In this document: positions 1 through 12,751 of the stretch, in pieces
Position numbering within the stretch: position 1 is the first letter of the stretch
Layout: each line of letters opens with the position of its first letter
Assembly: GCF_029962835.1 (NCBI RefSeq)
Contig: NC_080583.1
Location: 2,837,001 to 2,901,000, forward strand
Length of the DNA: 64,000 bases
Direction of reading: 5' to 3'
Origin: Magnolia sinica
Taxonomy: Eukaryota > Streptophyta > Magnoliopsida > Magnoliales > Magnoliaceae
Translations under genes and position numbers: made by a program
The notes under the pieces: model-generated
The model's input: the letters and a program-made list of their open reading frames with translations, nothing else
Database searches by the model: none
Told to the model about the DNA's origin: nothing

Positions 1-692
1 TGAAAAAATAGTTCATTCCCTTTTTGGGAGAATGACATGATTTCTTGTTTTAGTACATTTATTTTGTGCTCGGGAAAGAACTTTTTCAAAAACTCTCCAC
101 TTAAGGCTTGCCATGAAGTGATGATATTAGGTCTTAGAGAGTTGAGCCATGCTTTAGCCCGATCCTTTAGAGAAAATGAGAATAACCTAAGCTTAAGTAC
201 ATCCCTATTGTCATTATTTACTTGTAATGTTACAATTTTTTCCTCAAAATCCTTGATGTGCAAGTAGGGGCTTCAAGAATCCAAGTCATGAAATTTAAGA
301 ATTAATTGAATCACACCTGGTTTAAAATCAATGTTCCTTGTGTGAGCAGGGAACACTATACAAGATGGTAAAGTTGATTTCTGAGGGTGTAAATGTTCAC
401 GTAAAGTCCGTGGTTGGTTTAACACATTCCTACGAACTTCATTTTCATCTTCAAGAAGAGGATTTGGTTGATTTTCTTTGTTTTGATTTATAGTTGGATC
501 TGACAGATTTGGATTTGGATTATCAACTAAGTTTGCCATGGAATCCAAGTGATGTTGAGTGTCTCTTTTAAGTGAATGATTAAGGCCTAGAACTAATCCG
601 CCTTCAGAGAAGAGTTGATTGTTTTGATCCATACTCCAACGGAAAATAAACCATCCATACCACATAACAAATACCACTAATTCAAATAGCAA
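1..692 (-). pseudogene. gag region of the left Athila-like element
   Basis: The translation contains gag N-terminal features shared with the gag at 42391-44007, for example NPNLSDPTINQN and the stretch RTLREHLHP followed by STLPSCIVFPAHT. These are typical of the Athila clade of Ty3/Gypsy retrotransposons. Gag forms the virus-like particle around the element RNA. The copy is a decayed fossil and runs off the left edge. Confidence 0.82.
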
Positions 693-720
693 GTATGATA
701 TTTAAAATAAAAATTAAAAC

Positions 721-958
721 TTAACCAACAACCTAGGTGGCAGGGCCGACCATGAGGGTTCAATCCACAAAGCAAAATAAATCAACAACTCAGGTAGCAG
801 GGCCGACCATGAGGGTTCAGTCCACAAAGCAAAAATAAATCAACAACTCAGGCGGCAGGGCCGATCATGAGGGTTCAGTCCACAAAGCAAAAATAAATCA
901 ACAACCCAAGCGGCAGGGCCGACTATGATGGTTCAGTCCATGAAAAAAAATAAAAATA
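721..958. repeat. Four-copy tandem repeat, ~58-bp unit, in the untranslated leader of the left Athila-like element
   Basis: Four imperfect copies of a unit containing the words GGCAGGGCCGA and GAGGGTTCA, spaced 58 bp apart (clear starts at 782 and 840), lie between gag and the primer site. The element at 35747-45910 has the homologous block, also in four copies, with a 57-bp spacing. This is leader structure of the family, not a CRISPR array: the units abut and there are no unique spacers. Confidence 0.85.
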
Positions 959-1232
959 AATTAACAAAAGTAAAACTAATATAGAAATTAAACTATGATA
1001 ATCTGAAAAATAAATTTAGCAGATGATCTTTGTGATCAAATAACAACTGTAGGACAACCATAGCACTTGGGTGATGAAATCCCAAGCAGGGCAACCTTAT
1101 GTCATAATTAGTGCTTGAAAGACCTAACTGAATTTACTTTCAAAGAAAAAAAAAATCTACAAAAAATTTAAAGGGTTTAGAAGAGAACTTACCTTAGCTA
1201 TCTTGCACAGATCTGGTCTATCTCAGTTTCTT

Positions 1233-1248
1233 CCTGGCAACGGCGTCA
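1233..1248 (-). other. Primer binding site, tRNA-Asp type
   Basis: The minus strand reads TGACGCCGTTGCCAGG just inside the LTR. This matches the complement of the 3' end of plant tRNA-Asp (TGGCGCCGTTGCCGGGG), the primer used by Athila and Tat relatives. It fixes the orientation of the element. Confidence 0.75.
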
Positions 1249-1254
1249 AAAACT

Positions 1255-3006
1255 TGATTACTTGCCTCCAAGTGCAGAGGTTCGTAAGTAGTATCCCGTG
1301 AATACAGGGTCGATCCCACAGGGAGATGAATTGTGAGAAGGGAAAAATTAAATGCAAAATAAACTAAGTAATAAAAACTAAACTGATGATTTGATTTTTG
1401 AAATTTTTAAATGGATGCAATTCAACTGAATAAAATAATACCCAAGCTTCAAAGTTCCACACATAGGTTAATGTTCCAAAATCATGATGACTTGGATAAC
1501 ACAACTAGGATCTGAGCACTATGGTCAGCCTAATCGGAAAATAAAACAGTTTGAATATTTTAATTAGTGATATAAAATATTAAAAAATTATGGATTTGCA
1601 CCATTGATATATATTCTTAAGTATAAGTGATTTTAAGAATTCAATATCAATGAGATAATGAAAATCAAAGAAATATAACAGGTTGAGAACATCTCCTATC
1701 TAGGAAATTTGATTGATCTAGGGTAAGCCTATCCATCAATGTGGATCTCATATGACGGAAACATATGAATCTCACAAGAGGATAAAAAATTAAACCTAAA
1801 TAATAGATAACATGCATACACCATTCTTCTCATCATTAAAACAATCAATCATCATAATATTAAAGAATTATTAAACCATGTGCTTCCTTTCTAGTTTGGG
1901 CTAGAAGGAACTTAGAAAAACATAATTAAAATAAGAAAGAAAAAAGAAGAAGAAAGAAATAGATGCAAATAGAAAAGATCTAAAAAAAATAACTTATAAA
2001 ACTCTAATAAAATTAAAAACTCTAAATTTTGCTTTGGGATGCCTTGAATGATACTTAAGAATGCCCTAGGAAGCCCTATTCATAAGTAGGGAACTCCAAT
2101 TTTCATACAAAGTTGAAAAACCCTAGAAACTGCCTCAAATATATGCAGTTTTTCAAAATAGACTTATTGCTGCACAATTTGTTTAAAATAGATTTTCTGC
2201 GGTGCAGTTTTTCAAAATAGACGTCAGAGCTTCAGAATACACTTTTTCAGGACGATTTCAGGATTCTTCACTTCAAATCTTCAATTTTCTTCATTCTTCA
2301 CTTGGTTTTCTTGGATCTTTGGCATGTGAATTCTTCAATCTTGGTCTCCTAAGATCCATCCCTTGCCTTGGTGATTCTTGAGCATCAAATCCATGTTTTT
2401 TAGCGCCATTTTTCAATCCAAGTTCTTAAATTCACCTTCCAACACATACATGAGTAAAATAGAATATTAAGCTGATTCATGTTCATAAAAGCAAGATGTA
2501 AATGGGAAAAATTATGTAATATTTAAGCCTCAACACCTAGGAAGCCCTATTTATAAGTGGGGAACTCCAATTTTTGTACAAAGTTGAAAAACTCTAAAAA
2601 CTGCCTCAAATTTACGCAATTTTCTAAAATAGATTTCTCGCTACACAGTTTGTTTCAAATAGATTTTTCACTGCGTAGTTTCCTAAAATAGTCTTCAGAA
2701 CTTTAGAATATACTTTTTTAGGACGATTTCAAGATTCTTCACTTCAAATCTTCGGTTCTTTTCATTCCTCACTTAATTTTCTTGGATCTTTGGCATGTGA
2801 ATTCTTCAATCTTGGTCTCCTAAGATCCATCCCCTGCCTTGGTGATTCTTGAGCATCAAATCCATGCTTTTTAACACCATTTTTCAATCTAAGCTCTTAA
2901 ATTCACCTTGCAACACATACATAAGTAAAATATAACATTACGCTGATTCATGTTCATAAAACCAAGATGTAAATGGGAAAAATTATGCAATATTTGAGTC
3001 TCAACA
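1255..3006 (-). repeat. 5' LTR of the left Athila-like element, with a 471-bp internal tandem duplication
   Basis: The plus strand starts TGATTACTTGCCTCC next to the primer site, matching the LTR start at 44603, and ends ...GTCTCAACA at 3006. An LTR end also occurs at 2535. The block 2065-2535 is repeated directly as 2536-3006; both blocks are 471 bp and both begin CCTAGGAAGCCCTATT. The two blocks differ at many positions, so the duplication is old, or arose between diverged LTRs by unequal exchange. No target duplication can be tested because the other end lies outside the window. Confidence 0.8.
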
Positions 3007-4337
3007 TGCTCTAGTATTGCCAACCGTTGCCATCTAATGTAACTTGCATGTAAATAATGTGCTAAGCTTCAATGACGCTTCGTAAAGTATGTGTGCATAC
3101 GCACAATACATGTCATAAATATATTGCATTAATATCAATATTAATATTAGAGTAAGCAGAAATGATAGAGGTCAATCATACAACTAGTTGTATCAAGGGT
3201 GAATTATATATGCTACGGGACAATGTGACATGATACAATAATAAAAGAGAGACGTTGAGACATTTCTCAAAAGGAGAAAGCAATTACAAATTTTTGTAAA
3301 TAACATTGCGTCAATAATCATGAGGTTTTTTAAATTTTGGCAGATTTTAAAATTTGGCTTTTTAAAACGCATATAACATGATATCAATAGAGAACTATAA
3401 GAAAAACCTTAGGGTCTGTTTAGATTTGTGGGGAAAAAAAATATACTTTGAAGAAAATTTTGTTTTTTGGAAAATGGTATTTATAAAACACGGTTGAAAT
3501 TTTTTTTTTAAAAAAAGGAAAAAAGAAAACATTTTCTTTGATTTCCTTTTTGTTTACCATTAAAAGTTTCTTAAGATTTTTTTTTTGTGTGTGGGTGTGT
3601 GTGTGTGTCATTTTCAAATCTATTATTTTGACAAAGAAATTTTCCTCAAAATATTACTTGATAACACAAGTTATACATGTGTGCATTAAAGATGGAGTAT
3701 GGAGTATGTATTATATTTCACACCTAACACATTGGCACATGTGAGACATTAATTAGTGCCTATAAGATGCTTGGAGATGAATGATGGCACATACTGCACA
3801 CCTGGTATGTTATATATATATGCACGTATGTGGCGCACTTAACGATGGATGGTCGCATATGTGGTTTATTTAGGCCCGCGGATACTTGAAAATGAGAGTA
3901 GCACATGTTACACATATGACATATTGAGAATTGGCCTTCTGAGACACCTGACAAATGACAATAAATCTTTATACATAAGGCACATGCCACATTGACATAT
4001 ATTCAATGTTTTAAAATAAATGGTGGCACATGTGACAGATTGGCACATGCATTTGAATGGATGTTTATACATTTTGGAGCATTTGAAGGTTGTTTTCAAT
4101 ATCATCTAATTCTGACATGGCTCACTCATTTGATTCTCATTTTCACGTCCTAATATCATTATATAAATTCGGGCAGCAGGCAGCAATGCCTTGTCATCCA
4201 TGCCAGTTGCTCTTCACATGTATTCAAATTAGAAAATACAACGAGGGAACCCACTGCAGCTCTAACTCATTCAACCAAATTCTCTCATGGACCATCTCAA
4301 CATGCTTAGGGCCATAGCAGGCTCTAAGGGAACTTGT

Positions 4338-4412
4338 TAAAGTCTCTTGATATACATTGATACACCATCCTCTCTTAGCCTTTAGAACAATTGGTTATTT
4401 GACATGGTAACC
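4338..4412 (+). repeat. Dispersed ~75-bp repeat, copy 1
   Basis: The words CTTGATATACATTGATACAC and, further on, TTTAGAA...TTGACAT recur at about 16455-16520, 20992-21065 and 21095-21170. They are always in the same orientation and embedded in otherwise unrelated sequence. The class is unknown; it may be the surviving part of a longer element. Confidence 0.6.
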
Positions 4413-5040
4413 TAACCAAAGATATGAATGGTCAAGCTGGACTTTGAAAAAGCAAGAGAATGGAATTTCAAAACCCGTGGCCCACCTGAGTTTTGGATGG
4501 ACTGATTTTAAGAGAGTCCATTCATCCTGGTAGATCCCATCTCTGAATGGATTGGATGGCATCTAAAAAACATGGTGGGACCACGCACAATCTATAAGGT
4601 TTCTAACGGTAGGCATCAACATCCCAACTGCTCCGTGTGATGTGGCCATCCTGAGTCTTGGATTAGTCTTATTTTTGGGTGCTGAGGAGAAAAATAAAGG
4701 GCGTGAGTGACGGACGGATTGGATGTGATTCGCACATCAGGGTGGGCCCCACAAATCACTTTGTCGATTAGGACCGTTCATGTTTGGACCATAAGACGAA
4801 ATCATGCTGTGTTGGTGGGACTTGGATCTAATATCCATCCATTAGGTAGTGTTAGGATAAGCCTCCAAAACATGGTTTTAAGAGTCGGATTGACCAGCAC
4901 CCGACTGGGTTCGATGCAACAAGTCACCTATGGCTGGTTAGACTCATGCCCATTCAACCCTGATTTGGGCGAGTCCTGACTTAACTCAGGGCACTACAAG
5001 TTGATCCAAGTCGCTGAGTCTTTTAACCATGCTCCATAAC

Positions 5041-5372
5041 TAGTAGGGCTGTCAATGGGCCGATCTTGGGCTTGGCAAAATCAAAATTTTGAATAGGCCA
5101 GGCCCAAACAGTTTACAATTGGGCTGTAGCTATCACAAGCCCAGCTCATCAAGAGCCCTAATCAAATATTTGCATGTGGTCACATATACACATCATCCAC
5201 TGGTTCATTTAACTATTAATGGAGAAGAGAGGTTTAATCACTACGGCTGTCAATTGCTCGAGCCTGGGGTAGGCCTTGGCCCAGATTTTGAACTGTTTAG
5301 GTCGAGCTGTTGGGCTGGCCTTATTCAAAATTCAGATTTTTTAAGCCAGAGCCTGACCCACCCACGGCTACC
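5041..5372. mobile_element. Remnant of a hAT-type non-autonomous element
   Basis: The stretch begins TAGGGCTGTCAATGGGCC, a form common at the ends of plant hAT MITEs. A second related word (CGGCTGTCAATTGCTCGAGC) lies at about 5244 and a GGCCTTG/CAGGCCC-rich interior follows. No clean 8-bp target duplication was found, so the limits are approximate. Confidence 0.35.
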
Positions 5373-5576
5373 TAATACCGCTACTGGCATACCAATTATC
5401 CAAGCAAGAGAATGTGTAACTTTCCCTCCTATCAGCTCCCATACTGATCACACCTCTGATTCTATAGTTAAGATACTCTCAAATTACAATCAATGACTTG
5501 GATCATATAAGAGGAGCCAAATGGATAGAATTTATAGTATAATATCACTCATTTTTGTTTTTTGTTTTTTGTTTTT

Positions 5577-5578
5577 TA

Positions 5579-5611
<33 letters not shown>
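5577..5611. repeat. (ATT)n microsatellite
   Basis: A run of ATT units preceded by T-rich TTTTTTG units, in intergenic DNA. Confidence 0.95.
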
Positions 5612-8600
5612 TTTAGGAAAGAGTTTGAGAGTCTGAATGGGGCTGTAAGTTACCTGGACTTATCCCATCTTTATACTTTAGAGTTTGAAATTCAACTTTA
5701 AATTGTGAAGAGAAATCAGAAAAGATAAAAAGAGAAAAAATTATATGGGACCCACCTACTTATGGTTTTCCACAAGTGGTCCCATCGACTCATATCTAAC
5801 ACATGTAAATATCCTATTTAATCAAAACCTTCCTTTCTCTACTTCAAAATTTCGAAAATTGAGAAAAATGCTCCACAGCTTTCAGAGCAGTATAACTCAT
5901 GCTCCTAGTTGAAGTTGGGTCAGTTGGATAGTTCAATCAACGGATCTGACCTGTCTGATAAGTCCAAATCACGTTTGATGGCTAATCATACAGAAATCAC
6001 ATTGATCAGATGATCCAACTTATCCTTAAATTGGCTTTAATTTTATAGTCATCCTCTTTCCAAGTCATGGATGGAATGACTAGGATTACCTAATAAAAGC
6101 TATTCTTTAGAAACATAAGCAATCTACAATGAGCCCTAACAATTATACAAAATAAGATGTTGATTGGGCCTATTTTGTTTGAATGATCCGGATTGTCCGA
6201 TCAGATGTTTAGCACCGTCAGATCGGTCTGATTTTTGCATGGTAACCCATGATATACAAGTTGCATTTAATGAACGGCTTAGATTGATTGGACCGTCTCA
6301 ATGTCCCAGTGTAATTAGGAAAACAGTAATTTGCATTGCATTACGAACAGTGGAGAATTTCTCATTACTTAAAAGAGTCTCCAAGACCAAGATGCATGCG
6401 AAAATGATAGATTGTGACATGGTTAACATCTTGACAGGGAGAAGCTCTTAAACAGGCATTTTATTTTATTTAAGGTTATAGAGACATGGCCTTTTATTTA
6501 CCACAAACTTTCGCACTAAATCCTTGTATGTGAAGTTACCTGATCTATTAGCAAATTTCAATGTTAAAATCTGTATTAAAAAATTCGTATAATTATTTGA
6601 ACTTTTAAAAGTTTGAATATTCTAGAATTTTTATTTATTTATTTATTTAAAGACTCATTTTCTTGGACATGCTAAATTAAACATATTTTCTTTTGAATAA
6701 AACCCATTTTATTTTAAAAAAAAACCCATTGGGACAGTTTAGAAAATAGAAATTGGGGGTAATTCCTCATTGATAAAAATTGAGTAGAAGATGATTGTTT
6801 TTAGTAGAGAAAGGTTGATTTTTAGTACGAAGCATGTTGAGGTTCAATATAACTTAATTCATGATGTGGGGAAGAGTATGAAACAAAAATAAGATAGATC
6901 ACGTCTTCTTCAAATAGGCAAAACCTTGAATCCATAAAGTTATTCGTAAATCCATAATAATAAAAGAAAACTTCAAAATTTTATTTGTCAATAATCTTAT
7001 TAAATCTCCTAAGATGACTACATATACTAAAACTTTAAAATAAAGGACATACGTCAAAATTAAAAATTACTACAAATAATAAGTTTTCCCTAAAAATGCA
7101 ATTTTGAACTGGAAGGATTTGTTTTGTTGGTTGACCTTGGATTGACCATTGCAATAAACACTAATAGGTTGTACATCTTGTAATGATATGCTGATCAAAA
7201 GTTATGGCTAATTTGTGGTTCACATTTTGAATGACAATTTTTTCGAATCGGATGTACTTGGAGCCCGGTTGCGTTATAACCAATGTAGGATTGGGCCCGG
7301 ATTTGGTGGACTATCTCCACTTCCGTTATGGCTTCTTTCAGTCTAGTTGTGCCAAGAATAGGTCTACAACCGGCCCTACATCAATTCGTGAGAAGGCCAC
7401 AGGCAAAGATGCAGAGTTGATTTATGCTTATTTTACCAAAGTATTAAGCACAAATAAATTCAATTTCTTCAAAGGAAGTTTGAATGATTAGATGCAATTA
7501 AGATTCAACAATGAAGAAATGTGTTGAGAATAAGTGACAAGTCCTAATTTAACTTGCATACTTAATTATTAATTAGCAAGCTTCAATTAAATGAAAGTAA
7601 AAAAGTGATTAGTTAAAAAAAATTATTTTTAATACAATTAAGATTAAGAAATAAAGGGCCATTTTCTATGTAAGGGGTTAGGCCTATAAGTACACAACAA
7701 CATGCTATGAAAACTCCTTTTTCTCTCTTAATTTTTGAGTAAAGTATTTTTTAAAAACTTTCAATCCCTCTCCTTCTCTCCCCTCTCAATTTTGTCTTTC
7801 TTCTTCTTTGCAATTCTCAAGACCTTCCTCCTCATTATATCTCTAACATGTGTTCAGCATGCACCAAGTGATGAATGGTCCACTCACACTAGAACGGCCA
7901 AACGATTGGTTTGGTTAGGCTAATATTTTGTTAGGGCCAACGAATTTTTAGAAGAGGTTGATATTTTGTTTTCCCTTCATCATGGTGGGACACATCTTAT
8001 GACTAGGTTGGAAGGCATATAAACATCACGGGCCGCCAAGAAGGTTTCAATGAAGGGCACTTCCATCCTTGCCTTCTTACATGACATGGCTCACTTCAGT
8101 TTTCAATCTACTTTCTTTTTATGTCTACAGGAAATGTGGCTCACTTGAGTTTTAAATCTACTTGCTTTCAATGGTGGGCACTCTCATCCCCACTATCTAC
8201 ATCATAGCATAAGCTGAAGCAATCCAAAGAAATGGATGTCGCATAAACACGATGGTCACTAAACATACAATCAAGACCATGCAATTTGTGGGTCACATGG
8301 TGCATGGATCATATCTTTAAAATCAGACTGACCCATCAACGGATGGTTTACAATAAAGCAGCAAGTTATTTGATAGACACTGTTATCTTCTCAGTGTAAT
8401 TTTCAGGTCATATTCCATCTGCAATTAGGTAAGCCATTCAAACCGTGTGGATTTCCAGAAAACCATGCCATGTGTATGGTTGAAGACTCACCACCATTTT
8501 TTAAATGGCGCGACTCTGGCCCACCAACTATAAATGCATTTTCTTCCAATTTTCAAACCCACCCCATCATATTAATTATATTTTAAATTGCAATGTTGAT

Positions 8601-11600
8601 CTTTGTCATTATATTATTATTGTATTTCATAATCCCTTCCTTTTTAATCCATTAATCCAATTTCCAGTCTGTTATATTAGAATAAACAAATATTTTAAGA
8701 CTTGAAAAGGACAGAATCTTTGTTTCATTCATTCCCCATTTCGGGTATGGACGGAGCATTAATGGTCCAAAATTAAAATACACCACATCTTCACATCCAA
8801 TGACATTATTTTTAATTATTTTATTATTTTGTGGTGAGGAAAGTGAGGATTGAGATTGAACTCATGACCTAACGCTAGGTAGGATCATTCCAATGCCTAC
8901 ATTTCCATAGCTTGTTTTGTGTTATGTCACCTCAGCATGGCCAGCATGTGTGGCCACATTCAGCCCCACATATGGAGATGTTACTAATAATGATCTGAGG
9001 CGTTCATATTATCTTTACTATCATAACAAGGGCTGTCAACAGGTGATGATGTACCTAGACGAGTCTCTATCTGTGTGTCCTTTAATGACCAAAGTTAAAA
9101 ATCTGGTCTAGTTGAGTTCAGGTGGTCCACTATCTTGGAGCTGGATAAGGTCCAATTAGTTTTAATAGTATTGTTTAATATTTAAAATATATTTTGATTA
9201 TTTTAGCAACCAAATGGATTTTCTAACGTAAACAGATGCAAGAGAGGTTGTTTACCTACCATGCATGTGTTAGAGCAGCATATACATGTGCCATCTAATT
9301 TATTTAGAAATCTAGGTCGAGAGATCTAATGGTTACCCAACCGATACAAAAAATGATTCCGCTTAGATATTAATAGATGAGAAATGGCAAAGCCCGAACC
9401 TGATTAGAACAAGTATGGGTCTCTAGGACCTGACCCATTGACAACATGAACCATAACCATCCTTGACCCAATTGTCTTGCATTAGTGATGATCCTGGTTT
9501 TAGAGTTGAATGTGAGCCATTGAAATATTTCTTTACAGTGTTACATATTCATCTGAACATGGTGATGATTTCAGTCATACCTTAGAGAGAGATTGTGTTT
9601 GAAAATCTTCTTACAATAATCTGATGTTCTTAGCAAGCCTAATTAATTTAGATAGAATCTAATAGCCAAAATCAATAAGCATGCACCAATGAAGGAGCAA
9701 GAACCACCACTTTAAACATAAGGAAGCAGCAACAAACAACAGCTGAGCGCACAAATATATTAGGTCTGGTTGGGTGGGTTGGGTGGACTGCAATTAAATG
9801 TGTCAGGTCATGTCAGGCTCTAGAAATTTTAAGTGGGTCATGTCAGGTCACACCATAAATGGTTGGTGGTGAGTTTTAGATTTCTTGGCCCATTTATTAA
9901 ATGGGTTAGGCTTAGACTGTCCTTGGTTAGGACCCAACCTCACTTATTGCTATGTCTACTCTTATGCGTTAACCATTTGATTTGGCTAGCCACCAATTGA
10001 ACACATATTATCATAACATCAATGTGATTGAAAGAGTGAAATTGGATGGTGTTACCTATATATTTTGAGAAGATGTAGAGAAGAGGTGCATGCAGTTGTG
10101 TACAACGCAACTATTACAAGAGATGAGAAAGAGAGCCCTAGAAAAAGAGAGGCAGAAATAGGAGTTCTAGAGCTCTAAAGATATTCTTCAACTAATTAAC
10201 CATCAATATAGATTTCAATAAATATTGAAATAAATACAGAAGACACAAAAAGTGCATTGTTTACTATGTTGTTACTAAATTCATATGGAAGCACCAATAA
10301 ATAATTTTACTAGAAATAAAGAGAATATATGAAAAGAAAGGCAATGCACAAATACAATAAATACTCTCTTCTCCTAAAACAAAAAGAAAAAGAAAAAAAA
10401 ACAAACATTCTCATGTTTCTAATCAAACAAAAAGGAAATTTTCTCAGTGTGGGTTTTGCATGTGCTTGACAAGGTAAAGAGAAGAGGCTAGATGGTTTTT
10501 ATTTTTGGCATGTTTGGAAATGTAGAATTCAAGGAAAAGAAAGGCAAATAATAATATTTTTTTAATGATGGCTTTTATGAACATATTCAAACACGGATTC
10601 CGAGTTGTCTAAAAATTTCTTTATTGATTTTATGATTTTATTTTTTTGCCATTCGAATAATATACTTATTTTATTTACAAAATTTTCTTGTAAATTAAGA
10701 GAATTGGGTTATCATTACAATTTTACCATAGCCAAATCAAACATAAAAATCATAAATCAAATGTATAGGTATTTATGAAGTAAGTAAAAGAATTTATAAT
10801 TATTACACTTTTTTACATAATTGTTCTACACAAAGTTTAATGTCAATATATTTTGCTGATGATTTGATATTGAAGTAATATAAAAATGTTATCATTATCA
10901 TTTTAAATTAATGTAGATGAACCAAGCGTAAAAATCAAAGGTTAAATGTAACTATGTCAATGGATGAGAATAGTAATCTGTAACCATCACGCAATTTCTT
11001 TAATCTGCCGAAAATTTCGGCAAATCAAACAAGACCTAAATTATCATATCAAAAGAAAATTTCTCACTTCTTCTTGCCATGTAAGAAATCCTTAGTATCT
11101 AAACATGGCCAAACATAAGATCCCATCCTTTTTTTCTCTCATAACATACTCTTGATTAAAATCAACAGAAAATGACTTTTTAGCCCTTGGATCAGTTAAA
11201 TTGATGGGCCATTACACCCAATTTTCACTGATGCTACATCCATGATAGGGCCCACATCACTTGGTCCTTGAATTAGCAGACACATATTCCAATTGCCATA
11301 CCCATATCTTAGGTGATTGTCGCAATTCATTACATTGCAGAGGCACATTGAAGTCTTACTCTCTCTATAATTCTTCATTTTCAAAAATAAAATAAAAATA
11401 AAACTCTCTACAACCATTTTTCTATAAATTTGTGGTGGATCTGTGGACAACCCCTGCCTAAAAATAAAATAAAATAAAATAAAAAGAAAACTCTCGACAG
11501 CCCTTGATTTTTTGAGATACGCACGTTGATTTAATTGCATAAGGACACAAGAGGCCCATATGGCACTACGAACCCAAATCGCTCTTTCTGTTCTGTACTC

Positions 11601-11739
11601 CTCCATTGCATGTAAGTACCGTCTTTCAGTGGACCCCATCTACGAATTCTACCAAACCTCAACCATACACGTATCACCATGTGAAGGCCACATGGATTCG
11701 GGCCAATAAGACACGAGAGTTTCACTTTTGGGAAACGGA

Positions 11740-12275
11740 GGCAACATGCCTGTGTGCCCCCGCCACATGGAAGTTCCTGTGGTCATAAGGTATGTGGGGC
11801 CCACAGATATGCCCTTGAAAAATCCACTCCGTCCATCAGGTGGGAAACACTAGATCTGAGTGGTAACATCAGATGAAACAGGAATCTAAAAATCGGGTGG
11901 GCAACACTAGATGGAACAGTAGGGATGGAATGCCTAGCATTGGAAACTTTGTGGGGGCTGCAGAAGCTTTTCATATGATGATATTTGTACTACAGTTTAT
12001 CTGAGTGGTATTAACGCTATGAACGGTTTGGATGGCATATAAACATCATGGTCGGCTTCAGGGAGGTTTCAACTGTGGACTTTTCCATTCTAACTGTTTC
12101 CTGTGGTGTGGCCCACCTGGGTTTTGGATGTGCCTCATTTTTGGATTTCTGCCTTACTGTGGTCTTGCTAAACTGACAGACGGAGTGGATTTGTCACGGG
12201 CATATCTGAGGGCCCACATAGCTTCTCACCACATGACCTTCATGTGGCCCGGGGCACAGGCAAGTCATGTCCTTG
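11740..12275. mobile_element. TIR transposon remnant, MULE-like MITE
   Basis: The left arm (about 11740-11842) and the right arm (about 12165-12275) are long inverted repeats. Both carry GCCACATG, TATGTGGG(G)CCC, CAGATATGCCC and AAATCCACTCCGTC in matching order when one is reversed. The interior is about 320 bp without coding capacity. Long arms and the GTGGGGCCCAC core suggest the same MULE-like group as 30847-31383, but I could not fix a target duplication, so the outer limits are approximate. Confidence 0.6.
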
Positions 12276-12416
12276 GAAAAGTAGAAAATTTCTTGCTCAT
12301 TTCTCAATCGTCCATTTCCATGCCACTGATTAAAGAATTTCAGCCGTCCGATAACTATCATATATGCGAGAGTTCGTTTTGGCTAAGTTGCAACTCAGGC
12401 CTCTCCTGGGCCCACA

Positions 12417-12700
12417 TGTCACGCCCTGAACTCAGAAACCGGGCTCACAAAATTCCCTTTTCCCCATAAGTCAACTCATTAATTACCTATAAACCATCAT
12501 CTCTCTCTCTCCCTCCCTCTTTCTTCCTCACTCTCCATTGCAAAAGCCATGGACGTCCAACCATCCCAAAAAAATTCAACCACCATCTACCTTAGATCCC
12601 CACCAATCTAACCTCTAGATTGTCATCTTCACTGTTGAAAGAGCTTCATAGAAGCATTGGAGTATATGGGAAGAAGAAAAAGAGTAAAGTGGGTGATTCT

Positions 12701-12751
<51 letters not shown>

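Larger units (their letters stand above)
1..3006 (-). mobile_element. Athila-like Ty3/Gypsy element, 5' portion, cut by the window edge
   Basis: Read on the minus strand, this stretch shows the 5' part of an LTR retrotransposon in the order LTR (3006 down to 1255), primer site, tandem repeat block and gag. The polymerase part lies outside the window to the left. It is clearly homologous, part for part, to the element at 35747-45910 but visibly more diverged from it than that element's two LTRs are from each other, so it is an older insertion or another subfamily. It is a fossil; because it is cut by the window edge, its completeness cannot be judged. Confidence 0.88.
3007..11739. other. Gene-free AT-rich intergenic DNA with worn repeat remnants
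   Basis: I find no protein, tRNA or rRNA gene here. Open frames are short (under 150 codons), of odd composition, and match nothing I recognise. There are scattered fragments of the GTGGGNCCCAC-type MITE interior, for example around 4490-4860, 6160-6310 and 7980-8060, plus low-complexity tracts such as a (GT)n near 3586-3608. GGGCTGTCAA words near 5047, 5245 and 9031 look like worn hAT-type termini. Nothing else can be supported. Confidence 0.6.

Noticed and set aside
721-958. CRISPR-like regular repeats
   Set aside because: The units abut with no unique spacers and the DNA is from a plant genome; it is an element leader repeat.
3410-3640. Harbinger-like end word (GGGTCTGTTTAGATT)
   Set aside because: Only one end is visible; no matching inverted end or 3-bp duplication was found.
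8830-8890. tRNA-like words (TGAGATTGAACTCATGACC)
   Set aside because: No cloverleaf can be folded and no second box is present; at best a very worn SINE.
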